From NCBI RefSeq assembly GCF_900086645.1, contig NZ_LT576451.1, positions 2,418,001 through 2,482,000 on the forward strand: a stretch of 64,000 bases of DNA, read 5' to 3'. Positions 22,897-31,695 of the stretch are shown here, in pieces; the first letter of the stretch is position 1, and every line of letters begins with the position of its first letter. Source of the stretch: Curtobacterium sp. 9128. Lineage in GTDB: Bacteria > Actinomycetota > Actinomycetes > Actinomycetales > Microbacteriaceae. The notes under the pieces are model-generated. The model saw only the letters and a program-made list of their open reading frames with translations, was not told where the DNA came from and made no database searches. The position numbers were made by a program, and so were the translations under genes.

Positions 22897-24428
22897 ACGG
22901 CGAGGCGCCCAGCGCGTCGGTCCTCCGCACCGGTTCGCTCCGGATGCGGACCGTCGTCGCGGTCCTGGTCCTGCTGGCTGTCCTCCTCGGCGCGCTCGGT
23001 GTCGTCGTGCAGGCAACCCTCGGCGACCGGCTCCGCGCCCAGGTCGAGGACCGGTTGCGCGACCGTGCTTCGGCGGCGGCCGCTCTCGTCGGGACGGTCG
23101 ACGCAGCGGACCTCGCCGACCGACTGTCGATGCAGGGGCTCTCCGTGACGATCACGGCCGCCGACGGCGGTTCCGTGGAGGCCGGTCCCAGCCCGGACCA
23201 GCTGCGGCACGGTCCACCGGATCCCGGGACACTCCCCGCGCCGGCGGCCGCTCCCGCGCGCGACTCCACGGCGGATCCCTCCACGACCGGGACCGGCGCG
23301 ACATCGCACGTGACGATCAGGTCCTCGCGGCTCACCGAGGGCGACCGGATCGTCACGCTCGTGTCGACCTTGAGCGACGGCTCGCGCATCCGGCTCACCG
23401 CCGGAACCGGCCCCGTCGACGAGGTCCTCGGCGAACTCCGATGGGTGATGCTCGCCGCGTCCGTCGGGTTCATGCTCGTGGCGGCGGTCGGCCTGGTCAT
23501 CGTGGTGCGGCGGACGATGCGCCCGCTCGACGTGATGACGGACGCCGCACGCTCGATCGCACACGGCGACCGCGGGCGGCGCCTCCGTCCGGCCCGACAG
23601 GGAACCGAGATCGGTCGCGTCGCGGTGGCCTTCGACGAGATGCTCGACGCCGTCGAGGGTGCGGAACGACATGCCGTCTCGGCGGAGGCCCGGATGCGGT
23701 CGTTCCTGTCGGACGCCGCACACGAGCTGCGGACGCCGGTGGCCGGGATCACCGCTGCCGCCGACACCCTGGTGCGTGCACGCCCCGACGTGGTGGAGCG
23801 TGAAGAGCTCGCCGTGCACGTGGTCCGGCAGGCCGGTCGGGCGGCGCGGCTCGTGGACGACCTGTTGCTGATGGCGCGGGTGGACGGCGGCCTCGCACTC
23901 GAGCCAGCGTCCGTGGACCTCGGCGCCATCGCGAGGAGTGAGGCCGACCGTTCACGGCTCCGCTCGCCGGGCCTCACCGTCCAGGTCGCTGAGACGGATG
24001 GCGCAGTCGTCGTGTCCGCGGACGGCGACCGGATCGGCCAGGTCCTCGCCAACCTCCTGGCAAACGCTGCCAGGGCGACCGACGGCGCCGGGCACGTCGT
24101 GGTCGAGATCGACCGGCTGGGCGACGTGGGCCGTGTGCGCGTCGCCGACGACGGGCCCGGGATCCCGGCGGTCGACCGTGCGCGTGTGTTCGATCGGCTC
24201 GTCCGGCTCGACGCTGCTCGGGCGGCGAGCGGCGGGGGAGCAGGGCTCGGGCTACCGATCGCACGGGGCATCGCTCGGGCGCACGGCGGCGACCTCGTCT
24301 GCGCACCGGGAGTCGGCACCGTGTTCGTGCTCACGATCCCGGCAACGACCGACCAGCACACACCGACCGGGCAGGGTGGTCTGCAGCCGATCAGCTTGCC
24401 GACCGGAGGATGCGGGATCGTGACCTGA
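22893..24428 (+). CDS. Sensor histidine kinase with HAMP domain
   Basis: A 511-residue kinase starting at GTG inside the regulator's stop. Helix 1 is at about 20-42; an extracellular domain with a Pro/Ala/Asp-rich disordered section (about 105-135) follows; helix 2 is at about 185-207; then HAMP (RRTMRPLDVMTDAARSIAHG), the H box LSDAAHELRTPVAGI, N box NLLANAA, and G boxes DDGPGIP and GAGLGLPIARGI. The last 40 residues are not conserved. Its sensed signal is unknown; the divergent cell-wall-spanning protein may be part of the response. Confidence 0.92.
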   Translation: MNGEAPSASVLRTGSLRMRTVVAVLVLLAVLLGALGVVVQATLGDRLRAQVEDRLRDRASAAAALVGTVDAADLADRLSMQGLSVTITAADGGSVEAGPSPDQLRHGPPDPGTLPAPAAAPARDSTADPSTTGTGATSHVTIRSSRLTEGDRIVTLVSTLSDGSRIRLTAGTGPVDEVLGELRWVMLAASVGFMLVAAVGLVIVVRRTMRPLDVMTDAARSIAHGDRGRRLRPARQGTEIGRVAVAFDEMLDAVEGAERHAVSAEARMRSFLSDAAHELRTPVAGITAAADTLVRARPDVVEREELAVHVVRQAGRAARLVDDLLLMARVDGGLALEPASVDLGAIARSEADRSRLRSPGLTVQVAETDGAVVVSADGDRIGQVLANLLANAARATDGAGHVVVEIDRLGDVGRVRVADDGPGIPAVDRARVFDRLVRLDAARAASGGGAGLGLPIARGIARAHGGDLVCAPGVGTVFVLTIPATTDQHTPTGQGGLQPISLPTGGCGIVT

Positions 24429-24479
24429 GCAATCGTCCAGACTGCCCGTCGAACGGTGGGGACTCGCTACGGTGTCCGG

Positions 24480-25166
24480 GTGGGGAACAGCAACGGAACG
24501 GGCCGGCGTCGTGGCGGGCTGATCGGCATCATCGTGGTGGCGGCGTACCTCGTGCTGCGGTTCGGCGTCCTGGCGTGGCGAGAGCACGAGGCCGGCATGT
24601 CGACGGGAGCCGTCATCGGGACGCTGTTCCTCTACGCCGCTGCGATCTTCGCGATCATCGAGATCGTCCTGGCGGTGCAGAACGCGTCGACCCGACGGCG
24701 GGAGGCTGCACTCGCCCTCGCCCATCCCGGTGCGCACCTCGCTCCGGCGCTCTTCACGAAGGACCTCGCGACCGACGTCCGCCGCACCGCCGCGATGCTC
24801 GGCGCCGAGCTCGGTTCGGACGTCCCGCGTCGTGGACACGCGACGGTCGTCGCCGACCACAACGGCATCGGCATCTACGTGGGCGGCACGACGCCGCGGC
24901 TCGTCGTGGGGATCCCGCGCAACCAGGTGCGCGCGGTCTCGACCGGGGAGACGAAGGCCGCAGGCCGGTACACCTTCGGCACCGTCGACGCCCTCCGGGT
25001 CATCGTGGACAACGGGCAGTGGACGACCATCGACCTGCCGCTCTACCGCACCGTGATCGGCTTCGCGAAGCACCTGCACGGCGAGGCGCTCGAAGCCCAG
25101 GTGCGCTCGGTCGCGGTCGCCGCCGGGGTGCGCCAGGAGACGCCGTTGCCCGGGACGACGCGGTGA
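24480..25166 (+). CDS. Two-helix membrane protein with a PH-like cytoplasmic domain
   Basis: A 228-residue protein with two membrane helices at about 12-30 (GLIGIIVVAAYLVLRFGVL) and 40-65, followed by a soluble domain (ATVVADHNGIGIYVGGTTPRL to YTFGTVDALRVIVDNGQWTTIDLP) whose strand pattern recalls PH-like domains. GTG at 24480 is chosen because TACGGT at 24468-24473 lies six bases before it, the same spacing as at csrA. The stop overlaps the lipoprotein gene downstream, so the two probably work together at the envelope. Family not identified. Confidence 0.65.
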   Translation: MGNSNGTGRRRGGLIGIIVVAAYLVLRFGVLAWREHEAGMSTGAVIGTLFLYAAAIFAIIEIVLAVQNASTRRREAALALAHPGAHLAPALFTKDLATDVRRTAAMLGAELGSDVPRRGHATVVADHNGIGIYVGGTTPRLVVGIPRNQVRAVSTGETKAAGRYTFGTVDALRVIVDNGQWTTIDLPLYRTVIGFAKHLHGEALEAQVRSVAVAAGVRQETPLPGTTR

Positions 25167-25960
25167 TCCGCCGGACAGGTGTCGCAGCACTCGGTCTCGC
25201 CGCCGTGCTCACGATGACGGGCTGCGCGACCGCGGGCTCGGCGCACCACGCCGCGACGAACGAACGAACGGCCACGGCGAATTCGACCGCGTCCGCGACC
25301 CCGACGGCTGCTGCGGACCCGGCCGGCCCGGCACCGGCAGCAGGGACCGTCGTGCTCGACACCGACCTGGCCACCGCGGACGGTCGCGCGTCGATCCATC
25401 TGCAGGTGGTCGCCACCGGCAACGACGACTACGTCGTGCGGACCTCGGCGTACCGGTCGACCCTCGGACAGCCGCTCGCGATCTTCTTCCGCCAGTTCGA
25501 CGAACGGGTCGGTGACACCATCTCCGACGGGGTCAGCTTCGGCTACGACGCCTGGGGAGCGCCGGGGGAGACGGCGCAGGTCCCCGATCAGCAGTTCCGA
25601 CTGCAGGAAGCGGGCGACGACCCGAGCTTCCTCAGGACCGCGGTGCTGGTCGACCGGCCGGAGACCTCCCCGTGGACGGTGCTCGGCGTCGCGCGGCTGG
25701 ACTGGCACGTGCCGGACCGGCACCCGGGTCTCACGGTGCACGACTCCGGTCAGCGGCCCGGCGCGACGGGCACCGTCGAGAGCATCGACGGCGTGCCGAG
25801 GTGGTACCACGTCGCCGATGGCGACACCCTCGACGCGATCGGACACCGCTTCGGCGTGACCGTCGCCGACCTCCGGTACCTCAGTGCACGGCAGGCGCTC
25901 GGTCTGGCGTACGACCTGCGAGCCGGCGAGACACTGAACCTCGACCGGACGGAGCGCTGA
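25163..25960 (+). CDS. LysM-domain lipoprotein
   Basis: A 265-residue exported lipoprotein. The signal peptide RRTGVAALGLAAVLTMTGCA has a lipobox (MTGC, Cys about 21), followed by a Thr/Ala/Pro linker to about residue 60, a domain of unknown function (about 60-205), and a C-terminal LysM (WYHVADGDTLDAIGHRFGV, ending GETLNL) for peptidoglycan binding. GTG overlaps the upstream stop. The product would tether wall and membrane. The stop lies in a 16-bp tandem repeat. Confidence 0.8.
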   Translation: MIRRTGVAALGLAAVLTMTGCATAGSAHHAATNERTATANSTASATPTAAADPAGPAPAAGTVVLDTDLATADGRASIHLQVVATGNDDYVVRTSAYRSTLGQPLAIFFRQFDERVGDTISDGVSFGYDAWGAPGETAQVPDQQFRLQEAGDDPSFLRTAVLVDRPETSPWTVLGVARLDWHVPDRHPGLTVHDSGQRPGATGTVESIDGVPRWYHVADGDTLDAIGHRFGVTVADLRYLSARQALGLAYDLRAGETLNLDRTER

Positions 25961-25988
25961 CCGGACGGAGCGCCGACCGGACGGATCA
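25943..25988. repeat. 16-bp tandem repeat across the LysM gene stop
   Basis: GACCGGACGGAGCGCT at 25943-25958, GACCGGACGGAGCGCC at 25959-25974, and a partial copy to 25988. The stop codon lies at the first junction. Confidence 0.8.
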
Positions 25989-26095
25989 CGCCGGACTGAG
26001 TCACCCGACCGAGGCGATCCGCTGCGGTCGGTCCACGGTCAGGCTCGGGATGCCGACCGACGATCGGCGGCACCGACGACCGCTGAGGAGCGCGC

Positions 26096-26146
26096 ATGTC
26101 TGCCCCGGAGTCGTGGCGGAACGGCCACGTCTTCCCGCCTGCCTGA
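26096..26146 (+). CDS. Possible 16-residue peptide ORF
   Basis: ATG preceded by GAGGAG at five bases, encoding MSAPESWRNGHVFPPA. Lies alone in the 233-bp gap between the LysM gene and the convergent SulP gene. Only the ribosome site supports it; it may be chance. Confidence 0.2.
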   Translation: MSAPESWRNGHVFPPA

Positions 26147-26193
26147 CGGACGGTGGGGGTGGGGCGGCGGTGATCCGGGCCTCCCGTCCGGTG

Positions 26194-27831
26194 TCAACGA
26201 TCCGTCGGCCGCCGGTCGGACGGTGCCGTGGAGGGTGTCGCGCGTCCGCGGACGCGGCCGGCGTCCTCGAGCCCCTGGAACCAGCGCGTGCGGCGGGCCA
26301 TGTCCACCGCGGACGCCGGCATGTCGGCGAGCACGAGCGTCACGCCGCGCTGATGTAGTTCGCGGTCGAGATCCGCGAGTCCGTCGAGCACCGTCACGGA
26401 CGTGTCGTGCATGCGGGGGAGTTCGAGGACGAAGGTGCGCACGTCGGTCGCCGCGTCGACGGTCTCGAGGAGCGTCCGTTCGTACTCGAGGACGTTCGCG
26501 GTGTAGACCGCACCCTCGATGCGCGCGCCGAGCGAGGTACCCGTGGCGACACCGGGGACGATCCGGACACGCTGGAGTTCGCGCAGCACCAGGAAGAAGG
26601 TGCCGAGGACGCCGACGAGCACCGCCGGCAGGAGGCCGGCGGTGAGCCCGACCGCTGCGGTCACCACGGCGAGCCAGAACTCCCGCCGACTGATCCGGGC
26701 GAGCCGGGCGAGCGCGCGGATGTCGATGAGCCCGATGACGGCGACCAGTACCAGGGCAGCGAGGGTCGCAGCGGGCATCAGCGCGAGCACCGGGCCAAGA
26801 ACGAGCGCGACGAGCACGGCGAGCGCTGCGGTGACGATCCCCGCGAGCTGCGTCCGGGCACCTGCGCGCTGGTTGACGGCGCTCTGCGAGAACCCGCCGG
26901 CGGCGGGCAGCGACTGCGTGAACCCGGCCGCGAGGTTCGCCGCCGCGGTCGCGAGGAGCTCGCGGTCACTGTCGATCTGGGGCTCGTCGACCTTGCGGAT
27001 GCCGCGGGAGACGGCCGCCGACTCGAGGAAGGCCATCATCGCGATGCCGATCGCGCCGGGCAGGAGCCCCGGCACCAGGGTGACGTCGGGGACGGCCGGG
27101 ACCGGCAGCCCGAACGGGATCGGCTGGATGGTCTCGACGCCCCGTGCGGCGAGCCCGAACACCGCCGAGGCGATGATCCCGCCCCCGACGACGACGAGCG
27201 GCGCAGGGACCCGGGGGAGGAACCGACGCAGCACCACGAGTGCGAGTACCGACACGACCGACAGCACGATGGTGGTGAGGTGCGCCTTCGGGATCGCCTC
27301 CGCGACCGCGATGAGGGACCGGATGAAGCCCTTGCCCGACGGGGAGTCGTCGATGCCGAGGAGCTTCGGGAGCTGCCCGACTGCCACCGTCGCACCGACG
27401 CCGATCTGCACGCCGATCGTCGTCGCGAGGTTGATGTTCTCGACGATGGATCCCAGCCGGAGGAGCCGGGCGAGCAGCAGGACGATCCCGACCAGGAGCG
27501 CGAGGGTGGCGAGTGCGCGCTCAGGTGCGTCGGAGCTGGCGGCGACGCCGGCGGAGACGAACGTCGTCGCGGTCAGGGTCGCTATCGTCGACGTGGTCGA
27601 CACGCTCATCGCCCTCGACCCGCCGAGCATCGCGTACACGAGCATCGGCGCCATGCACGTGTAGAGGCCGACCTGCACCGGGAGCTCGGCGATGGTCGCG
27701 TACGCCATCGCCTGCGGGATGACGACCGCTCCTGCGGCGAGCCCGGCGAGGACGTCGCGGCTCAGCCAGGAGCGGTCGTAGTGGCGGAGTGTCGGGGCGA
27801 GCCACGTCGGTCGGTGCGGTGTCGCCGGCAT
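26194..27831 (-). CDS. SulP-family anion transporter with STAS domain (1)
   Basis: A 545-residue SLC26/SulP transporter. The membrane domain (about 20-400) has the family pattern: WLSRDVLAGLAAGAVVIPQAMAYATIAELPVQVGLYTCM, MMAFLESAAVSRGIRK, and NLAAGFTQSLPAAGGFSQSAVNQRAGARTQ. The C-terminal STAS domain (about 425-530, RTFVLELPRMHDTSVTVLDGL) ends in a short tail. It would carry sulfate, bicarbonate or another inorganic anion; the substrate cannot be set by sequence. ATG with GAGGA upstream. A second SulP gene at 32868 differs considerably in sequence, so the two are not a recent duplication. Confidence 0.88.
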   Translation of the reverse strand: MPATPHRPTWLAPTLRHYDRSWLSRDVLAGLAAGAVVIPQAMAYATIAELPVQVGLYTCMAPMLVYAMLGGSRAMSVSTTSTIATLTATTFVSAGVAASSDAPERALATLALLVGIVLLLARLLRLGSIVENINLATTIGVQIGVGATVAVGQLPKLLGIDDSPSGKGFIRSLIAVAEAIPKAHLTTIVLSVVSVLALVVLRRFLPRVPAPLVVVGGGIIASAVFGLAARGVETIQPIPFGLPVPAVPDVTLVPGLLPGAIGIAMMAFLESAAVSRGIRKVDEPQIDSDRELLATAAANLAAGFTQSLPAAGGFSQSAVNQRAGARTQLAGIVTAALAVLVALVLGPVLALMPAATLAALVLVAVIGLIDIRALARLARISRREFWLAVVTAAVGLTAGLLPAVLVGVLGTFFLVLRELQRVRIVPGVATGTSLGARIEGAVYTANVLEYERTLLETVDAATDVRTFVLELPRMHDTSVTVLDGLADLDRELHQRGVTLVLADMPASAVDMARRTRWFQGLEDAGRVRGRATPSTAPSDRRPTDR

Positions 27832-27939
27832 CGTCGGTCCTCAGAGGTCGATCGGGAACGTCGCGAGCAGGACGGCCCTGGACCACCACCCTGCGCCGGG
27901 ACGGACGGCGAGCCATCACCTGCACCGGGTGAAAGGCGG

Positions 27940-28605
27940 TCAGAGCGAGCCCAGACCGTTCCCGATGACGACCGCACCGACGACGAACAGCACCACGACC
28001 GTGACGGTCCGGCCGTTTCTCGTGATCCAGTGGTCGAAGGCTTCGAGCCAGGTTCGCGCACGCGCGCGGCGGACGGCGCCGACGACGACCGGCACGATCA
28101 CGGTGCTCGCGCCGAGGGCCGTGGCGATCGTCGTCGCGACGAGTACCTCGCCGCCCGTCGGTGTCGCTCCGGCGATGACGACGCCGATGGTGCCGGCCAC
28201 GAGCACCGACTTGGGCCGCAGGTCGAGCGTGATCCCGAGCAGCAGCGCCAGGACGGGGCCCATGCCGCCGAGCGCGCCGGTGAGGCGGTGCAGCCCCGCA
28301 CCGAGGCGGCCGGCCCCGGCCGGACGGCGGGCGGTGACGATCCCGAGCACGACGACCGCGACGCCGAGTGCGATCTCGAGCAGGCCGTGCACCCCCAGGG
28401 ACACGTCGCCACCGAGCCGGACCGGCAGGAACGACGCGAGCAGTCCTACCAGGCCGGCCATCCCGATGGTGTACCCGACGGCGAAGGCCACGGCAGCCGA
28501 TCGGCGTGGGTTCCGCAGCAGCAGCGTCAGGGCCGACGCGATGGGCACGGAGCTGAGCGCGAGGGCGAGCGCCAGGGGCAGCACCTGCCCGATCACGATG
28601 AGCAC
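27940..28605 (-). CDS. GAP-family (Sap-like) membrane protein
   Basis: A 221-residue protein with six hydrophobic segments (IGQVLPLALALALSSVPI; AAVAFAVGYTIGMAGLVGLL; LLEIALGVAVVVLGIV; then three more). The arrangement resembles the GAP/Sap family (related to mycobacterial sulfolipid-addressing protein) and, more distantly, LysE exporters. GTG with GGGAGC before it. Likely a small-molecule or lipid translocator; substrate unknown. It follows the DUF6458 gene on the same strand, about 46 bp downstream. Confidence 0.6.
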   Translation of the reverse strand: MLIVIGQVLPLALALALSSVPIASALTLLLRNPRRSAAVAFAVGYTIGMAGLVGLLASFLPVRLGGDVSLGVHGLLEIALGVAVVVLGIVTARRPAGAGRLGAGLHRLTGALGGMGPVLALLLGITLDLRPKSVLVAGTIGVVIAGATPTGGEVLVATTIATALGASTVIVPVVVGAVRRARARTWLEAFDHWITRNGRTVTVVVLFVVGAVVIGNGLGSL

Positions 28606-28651
28606 GCTGCTCCCTCGGTACCCGGTGTCCGTCGGGCTCGCCGGCGACGGT

Positions 28652-28909
28652 TCAGTTCTCCGGGCCGCCCTCTTCCGTCCGGCGGCGCACGATGCGCTCC
28701 CCGGTGGCCGGGTCCACGGCGACCGTGTAGGTGGACTCGACCCGGTGACGCCGGAGTCTGCTGATGATCCCGAGGAGGAGCACCAGGACGCCGGCACCGA
28801 GCAGGATGGAGCCGATCAGCTGGATGTCCACACCCACCAACTGGAAGTCGAGCGCGAACGCCATGATCGCGCCCACCACGAGGAGGAAGATCCCGCCACC
28901 GATGCTCAT
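28652..28909 (-). CDS. DUF6458-family two-helix membrane protein
   Basis: An 85-residue protein: MSIGGGIFLLVVGAIMAFAL is the conserved opening of DUF6458, followed by a second helix (IQLIGSILLGAGVLVLLLGII) and a basic, cytoplasmic tail of 35 residues. GGAGCGGACATG context gives the ribosome site. The family is common in actinobacteria and its function is unknown. Divergent from the SHOCT-domain gene at 29064. Confidence 0.75.
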   Translation of the reverse strand: MSIGGGIFLLVVGAIMAFALDFQLVGVDIQLIGSILLGAGVLVLLLGIISRLRRHRVESTYTVAVDPATGERIVRRRTEEGGPEN

Positions 28910-29063
28910 GTCCGCTCCTGGTCCGTCGGGTCGACCAGATCCGGCCGACGGACCGATCGAAGCGGATCGCCGCACCGGCGCACATCGCCCGATGCGGGTG
29001 GTGCCGCGTGCACGCCGACGCCGGTAGACCCGTTCCAACCGAACCTCGGAAGGGAACACGATC

Positions 29064-29480
29064 ATGGACTTCTGGTACACGTTCTGGGCCATCGTCTGGT
29101 ACAGCCTGCTCGGCTTCGCGTTCGTCGCCGCACTCATGGCGCTCTTCGCCGTCATCGCGGACCTGTTCCGCGACCACCAGCTCAGCGGCTGGTACAAGGC
29201 CATCTGGGCGTTCTTCCTGGTGTTCGTCCCGTTCCTGACGGTGTTCGTCTACCTGATCGCCCGCGGCCGGGGGATGGCGGATCGGAGCGCGGAGGCGGCA
29301 GCGCAGCAGAAGCAGGCCGCGGAGGGCTACATCCGTGACGTCGCCGGCAGCTCGCCGTCCGACGAGATCGCGAAGGCCAGGGCGCTGCTCGACGCCGGGA
29401 CGATCACGCAGGCGGAGTACGAGGCGCTCAAGGCGAAGGTGCTCGGCACCGCGCCGACCGCCACCCACGCGGCGGTGTGA
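29064..29480 (+). CDS. PLDc_N/SHOCT-domain membrane protein
   Basis: A 138-residue protein with two helices: WYTFWAIVWYSLLGFAFVAALMALFAVIADLF and AIWAFFLVFVPFLTVFVYLIARG, the arrangement of the phospholipase-D-N-terminal-like membrane domain, and a C-terminal SHOCT motif (SDEIAKARALLDAGTITQAEYEALKAKVL, about 98-126). SHOCT segments mediate oligomerisation. First gene of a plus-strand operon of four tightly packed genes; the stop overlaps the next GTG. Confidence 0.8.
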   Translation: MDFWYTFWAIVWYSLLGFAFVAALMALFAVIADLFRDHQLSGWYKAIWAFFLVFVPFLTVFVYLIARGRGMADRSAEAAAQQKQAAEGYIRDVAGSSPSDEIAKARALLDAGTITQAEYEALKAKVLGTAPTATHAAV

Positions 29481-29914
29481 CCGCCGTGGTGACCTTCGAC
29501 TTCGGCCCGGCCGAGGTCTTCGTGATCCGGTACCGCGGGCGTCTCCCCGATGCGCGCGTGCTCGGTGCGCTGGCGGACCTGATCGCCGCCGACGCCGTCC
29601 GGCTGCTCGACATCCTGGTCGTCAGCCGGGACGGTGGCGGCGCGGTCGAGGTGATCGAGATCGACGACCTCCCGGCCGGCAGCCCGTTCGACACGTTCGA
29701 GCTCGAAGCCAGGGGCATCACCGGGAACGAGGACGTCGAGCGCATCGCGGACGACCTGGCACCGGGCACCTCGGCGGCGATCGCGGTGATCGAGCAGCTC
29801 TGGGCGAAGTCCCTCGCGGAACGGTTCGCGGAGAGCGGCGCAGAACTCCTGGAGACGGTGCGGATCCCCGCTCCGGAACTCAACGCGATCGCGGTCGCGG
29901 CGAACATCGGGTGA
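29477..29914 (+). CDS. DUF6325-family (DUF1269-like) protein
   Basis: A 145-residue soluble protein. VTFDFGPAEVFVIRYRG, LIAADAVRLLDILVVSRDGGGAVEVIEIDDL and SAAIAVIEQLWAKSLAERFAESGAELLETVRIPAPELNA match the DUF6325/DUF1269 pattern, in which a glycine-containing alpha-beta fold ends in a helix. Function unknown; such genes repeatedly occur next to SHOCT-domain genes in actinobacteria and in general-stress clusters. GTG overlaps the previous stop. Confidence 0.7.
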   Translation: MTAVVTFDFGPAEVFVIRYRGRLPDARVLGALADLIAADAVRLLDILVVSRDGGGAVEVIEIDDLPAGSPFDTFELEARGITGNEDVERIADDLAPGTSAAIAVIEQLWAKSLAERFAESGAELLETVRIPAPELNAIAVAANIG

Positions 29915-29923
29915 GGACGGATC

Positions 29924-30226
29924 ATGCTGTTCAGACGATTCGGCAGGCCGGGGTTGCTCGGCATGGCAGCGAGGACCGCGGTGGTGGCCGGGACGGCAAC
30001 GGCCGTGAGCGGTGCGGTGATGGGGCACCAGCAGCGTGCCGCCCAGGAGCGCGCGGACGCGGACGCGTACGAGCTCGAGCAGACGGCGCAGACGGCGCCT
30101 CCTGCACCGGCACCGGGCACCGGTGACCTGATGGGGGAGCTGGAACGGCTCGGCGCACTGCGGCAGCAGGGGCTCCTGACGGACCAGGAGTTCGCTACCG
30201 CGAAGCAACGGCTGCTCGCGCCGTGA
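29924..30226 (+). CDS. SHOCT-domain protein
   Basis: A 100-residue protein with a hydrophobic N-terminal segment (GLLGMAARTAVVAGTATAVSGAVMG), a Gln/Ala-rich helix, a Pro/Ala linker and a C-terminal SHOCT motif (GELERLGALRQQGLLTDQEFATAKQRLL, about 70-98). It may bind the SHOCT-containing membrane protein encoded two genes upstream. GGACGG precedes the ATG; the stop overlaps the next GTG. Confidence 0.75.
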   Translation: MLFRRFGRPGLLGMAARTAVVAGTATAVSGAVMGHQQRAAQERADADAYELEQTAQTAPPAPAPGTGDLMGELERLGALRQQGLLTDQEFATAKQRLLAP

Positions 30227-31611
30227 ACGTCCCGGTCGACGACGAAATCGCGGCGCTGCGGGCGGAGAACGAGCGCCTGCGTGCGGCGCTCGACGAAACC
30301 TTGGCCGGGCGCCACGACCAGGGGCGGCGCGGCTTCGGCTGGGTGATCCCGTCGGCCGCGCTCATCGTCATCGGGGCGATCCTCGCGCCCGTCGTCGTCG
30401 TGACCACGTGGGCCAGCCGCGAGACGTCGTCGACGGCGGCGTTCGTCGAGACGTTCTCCCCGCTCGCACGGGATCCCGCGGTGCAGAGCTTCATCACGGC
30501 GAAGACCAACGACGTCGTCGACGAGCACCTCGACGTCCGCCAGCTGACGGGCACGGTCTTCGACGGCCTCCGGCAGCTGGACCTGCCGCCGCGCGCAGCG
30601 AGCGCCCTGACGGCGCTCGAAGCGCCGGCGAGCACCGGTGTGGAGAACCTCGTCCACCAGACCGTGCAGCGGTTCGTGGCGTCCGACGCGTTCACCACGC
30701 TGTGGGACGGTGCGCTCCGCACCGGACACGCACAGCTCGTGCGGTCACTCACCGGTGACCAGCGGGCCGCCGTGGCGATCGCCGCCGACGGGTCGATCGG
30801 CATCCAGCTCGGCCCGATCGTGGCCGAGGTGAAGCAGCGACTGATCGACCAGGGGCTCGGCTTCGCATCGCGGATCCCCGTGGTCGACCGCACGGTCGTC
30901 ATCGCGACGTCCGACGCCGCCGTCCGAGCGGAGACCGCATACGCCCTGGTCCAGGTGACCGCCGCGTGGCTGCCGTGGCTCGCCGTCGCCTGCATCGGCA
31001 TCGGCGTCGTGATGGCACGTCGCCGCGCTCGGGCACTCTCGCTGGCAGGGATCGGTGTGGCGATCGCGATGGCCGTCACCATGCTCGGGCTCGCGTTCGG
31101 CCGGGTCGTGACAGTCCGTGCGCTCGCCCCCGATCTCATGCCGCGGAACGCCGCTCGGGTGATCTACGACACCGTCGTCGCGTTCGTGCTGAGCGCCTCC
31201 GTCGCGATCACGGTGCTCGCACTCGCGGTCGCCGTCACCGCGTGGTTCGCCGGGTCGTCGCGGCCGGCGGTGCGGCTGCGTGCCGGGTGGGGGCGCCTCA
31301 CCGCTGGTGCGCGGCGCGCTGCCGAGGTGCGGGGCGTGACGACGGGCCGTGTGGGCGTGGAACTGGACCGGTTCCGGGTACCGCTCCTGGTGCTCGTCGC
31401 CGTGGTCGCTGCCGCGGTGATCGCGCTGCACCGACCACTCTCACCCGGGCTGATCGTGTGGACGCTCGTGTCGTCGCTCGTCGCGGTCGGGATCGTCGAC
31501 CTGCTCGCGCGGCCGGCGAGTACCGACGGCAGACCAGGTCAGGCGAGCCGTGACGGCGACGACGGCGTCTCACCCGATCGGGACGATCAGCTCGCCACGA
31601 ACCGCGGTTAG
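30223..31611 (+). CDS. Large membrane protein of unknown function
   Basis: A 462-residue protein. After a short coiled coil (IAALRAENERLRAALDETL, 8-26) come a membrane helix (about 40-62), an extracellular helical domain of about 180 residues, three helices between about 235 and 345, and two more at about 385-430, ending in a charged tail. Integral membrane proteins of this type, with an extracellular helical domain between helices 1 and 2, recur beside DUF6325/SHOCT genes; the function is unknown. GTG start overlapping the SHOCT gene. A 16-bp tandem repeat follows the stop. Confidence 0.6.
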   Translation: MNVPVDDEIAALRAENERLRAALDETLAGRHDQGRRGFGWVIPSAALIVIGAILAPVVVVTTWASRETSSTAAFVETFSPLARDPAVQSFITAKTNDVVDEHLDVRQLTGTVFDGLRQLDLPPRAASALTALEAPASTGVENLVHQTVQRFVASDAFTTLWDGALRTGHAQLVRSLTGDQRAAVAIAADGSIGIQLGPIVAEVKQRLIDQGLGFASRIPVVDRTVVIATSDAAVRAETAYALVQVTAAWLPWLAVACIGIGVVMARRRARALSLAGIGVAIAMAVTMLGLAFGRVVTVRALAPDLMPRNAARVIYDTVVAFVLSASVAITVLALAVAVTAWFAGSSRPAVRLRAGWGRLTAGARRAAEVRGVTTGRVGVELDRFRVPLLVLVAVVAAAVIALHRPLSPGLIVWTLVSSLVAVGIVDLLARPASTDGRPGQASRDGDDGVSPDRDDQLATNRG

Positions 31612-31618
31612 CGTCGCA

Positions 31619-31666
31619 GCGCGGCACGGAGCCAGCGCGGCACGAAGCCAGCACGGCACGGACCGC
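31619..31666. repeat. 16-bp tandem repeat, three units
   Basis: GCGCGGCACGGAGCCA, GCGCGGCACGAAGCCA and GCACGGCACGGACCGC in succession, starting seven bases after the stop of the preceding gene and before the AI-2E-family gene. Confidence 0.75.
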
Positions 31667-31695
31667 AGAGCGACACCGACCCAGGGAGGAACAGC

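Noticed and set aside
26407-28764. A 785-codon open frame opposite SulP and GAP-family genes
   Set aside because: The product is Asp/Arg/Glu-rich and crosses two genes with membrane-protein patterns; an antisense shadow.
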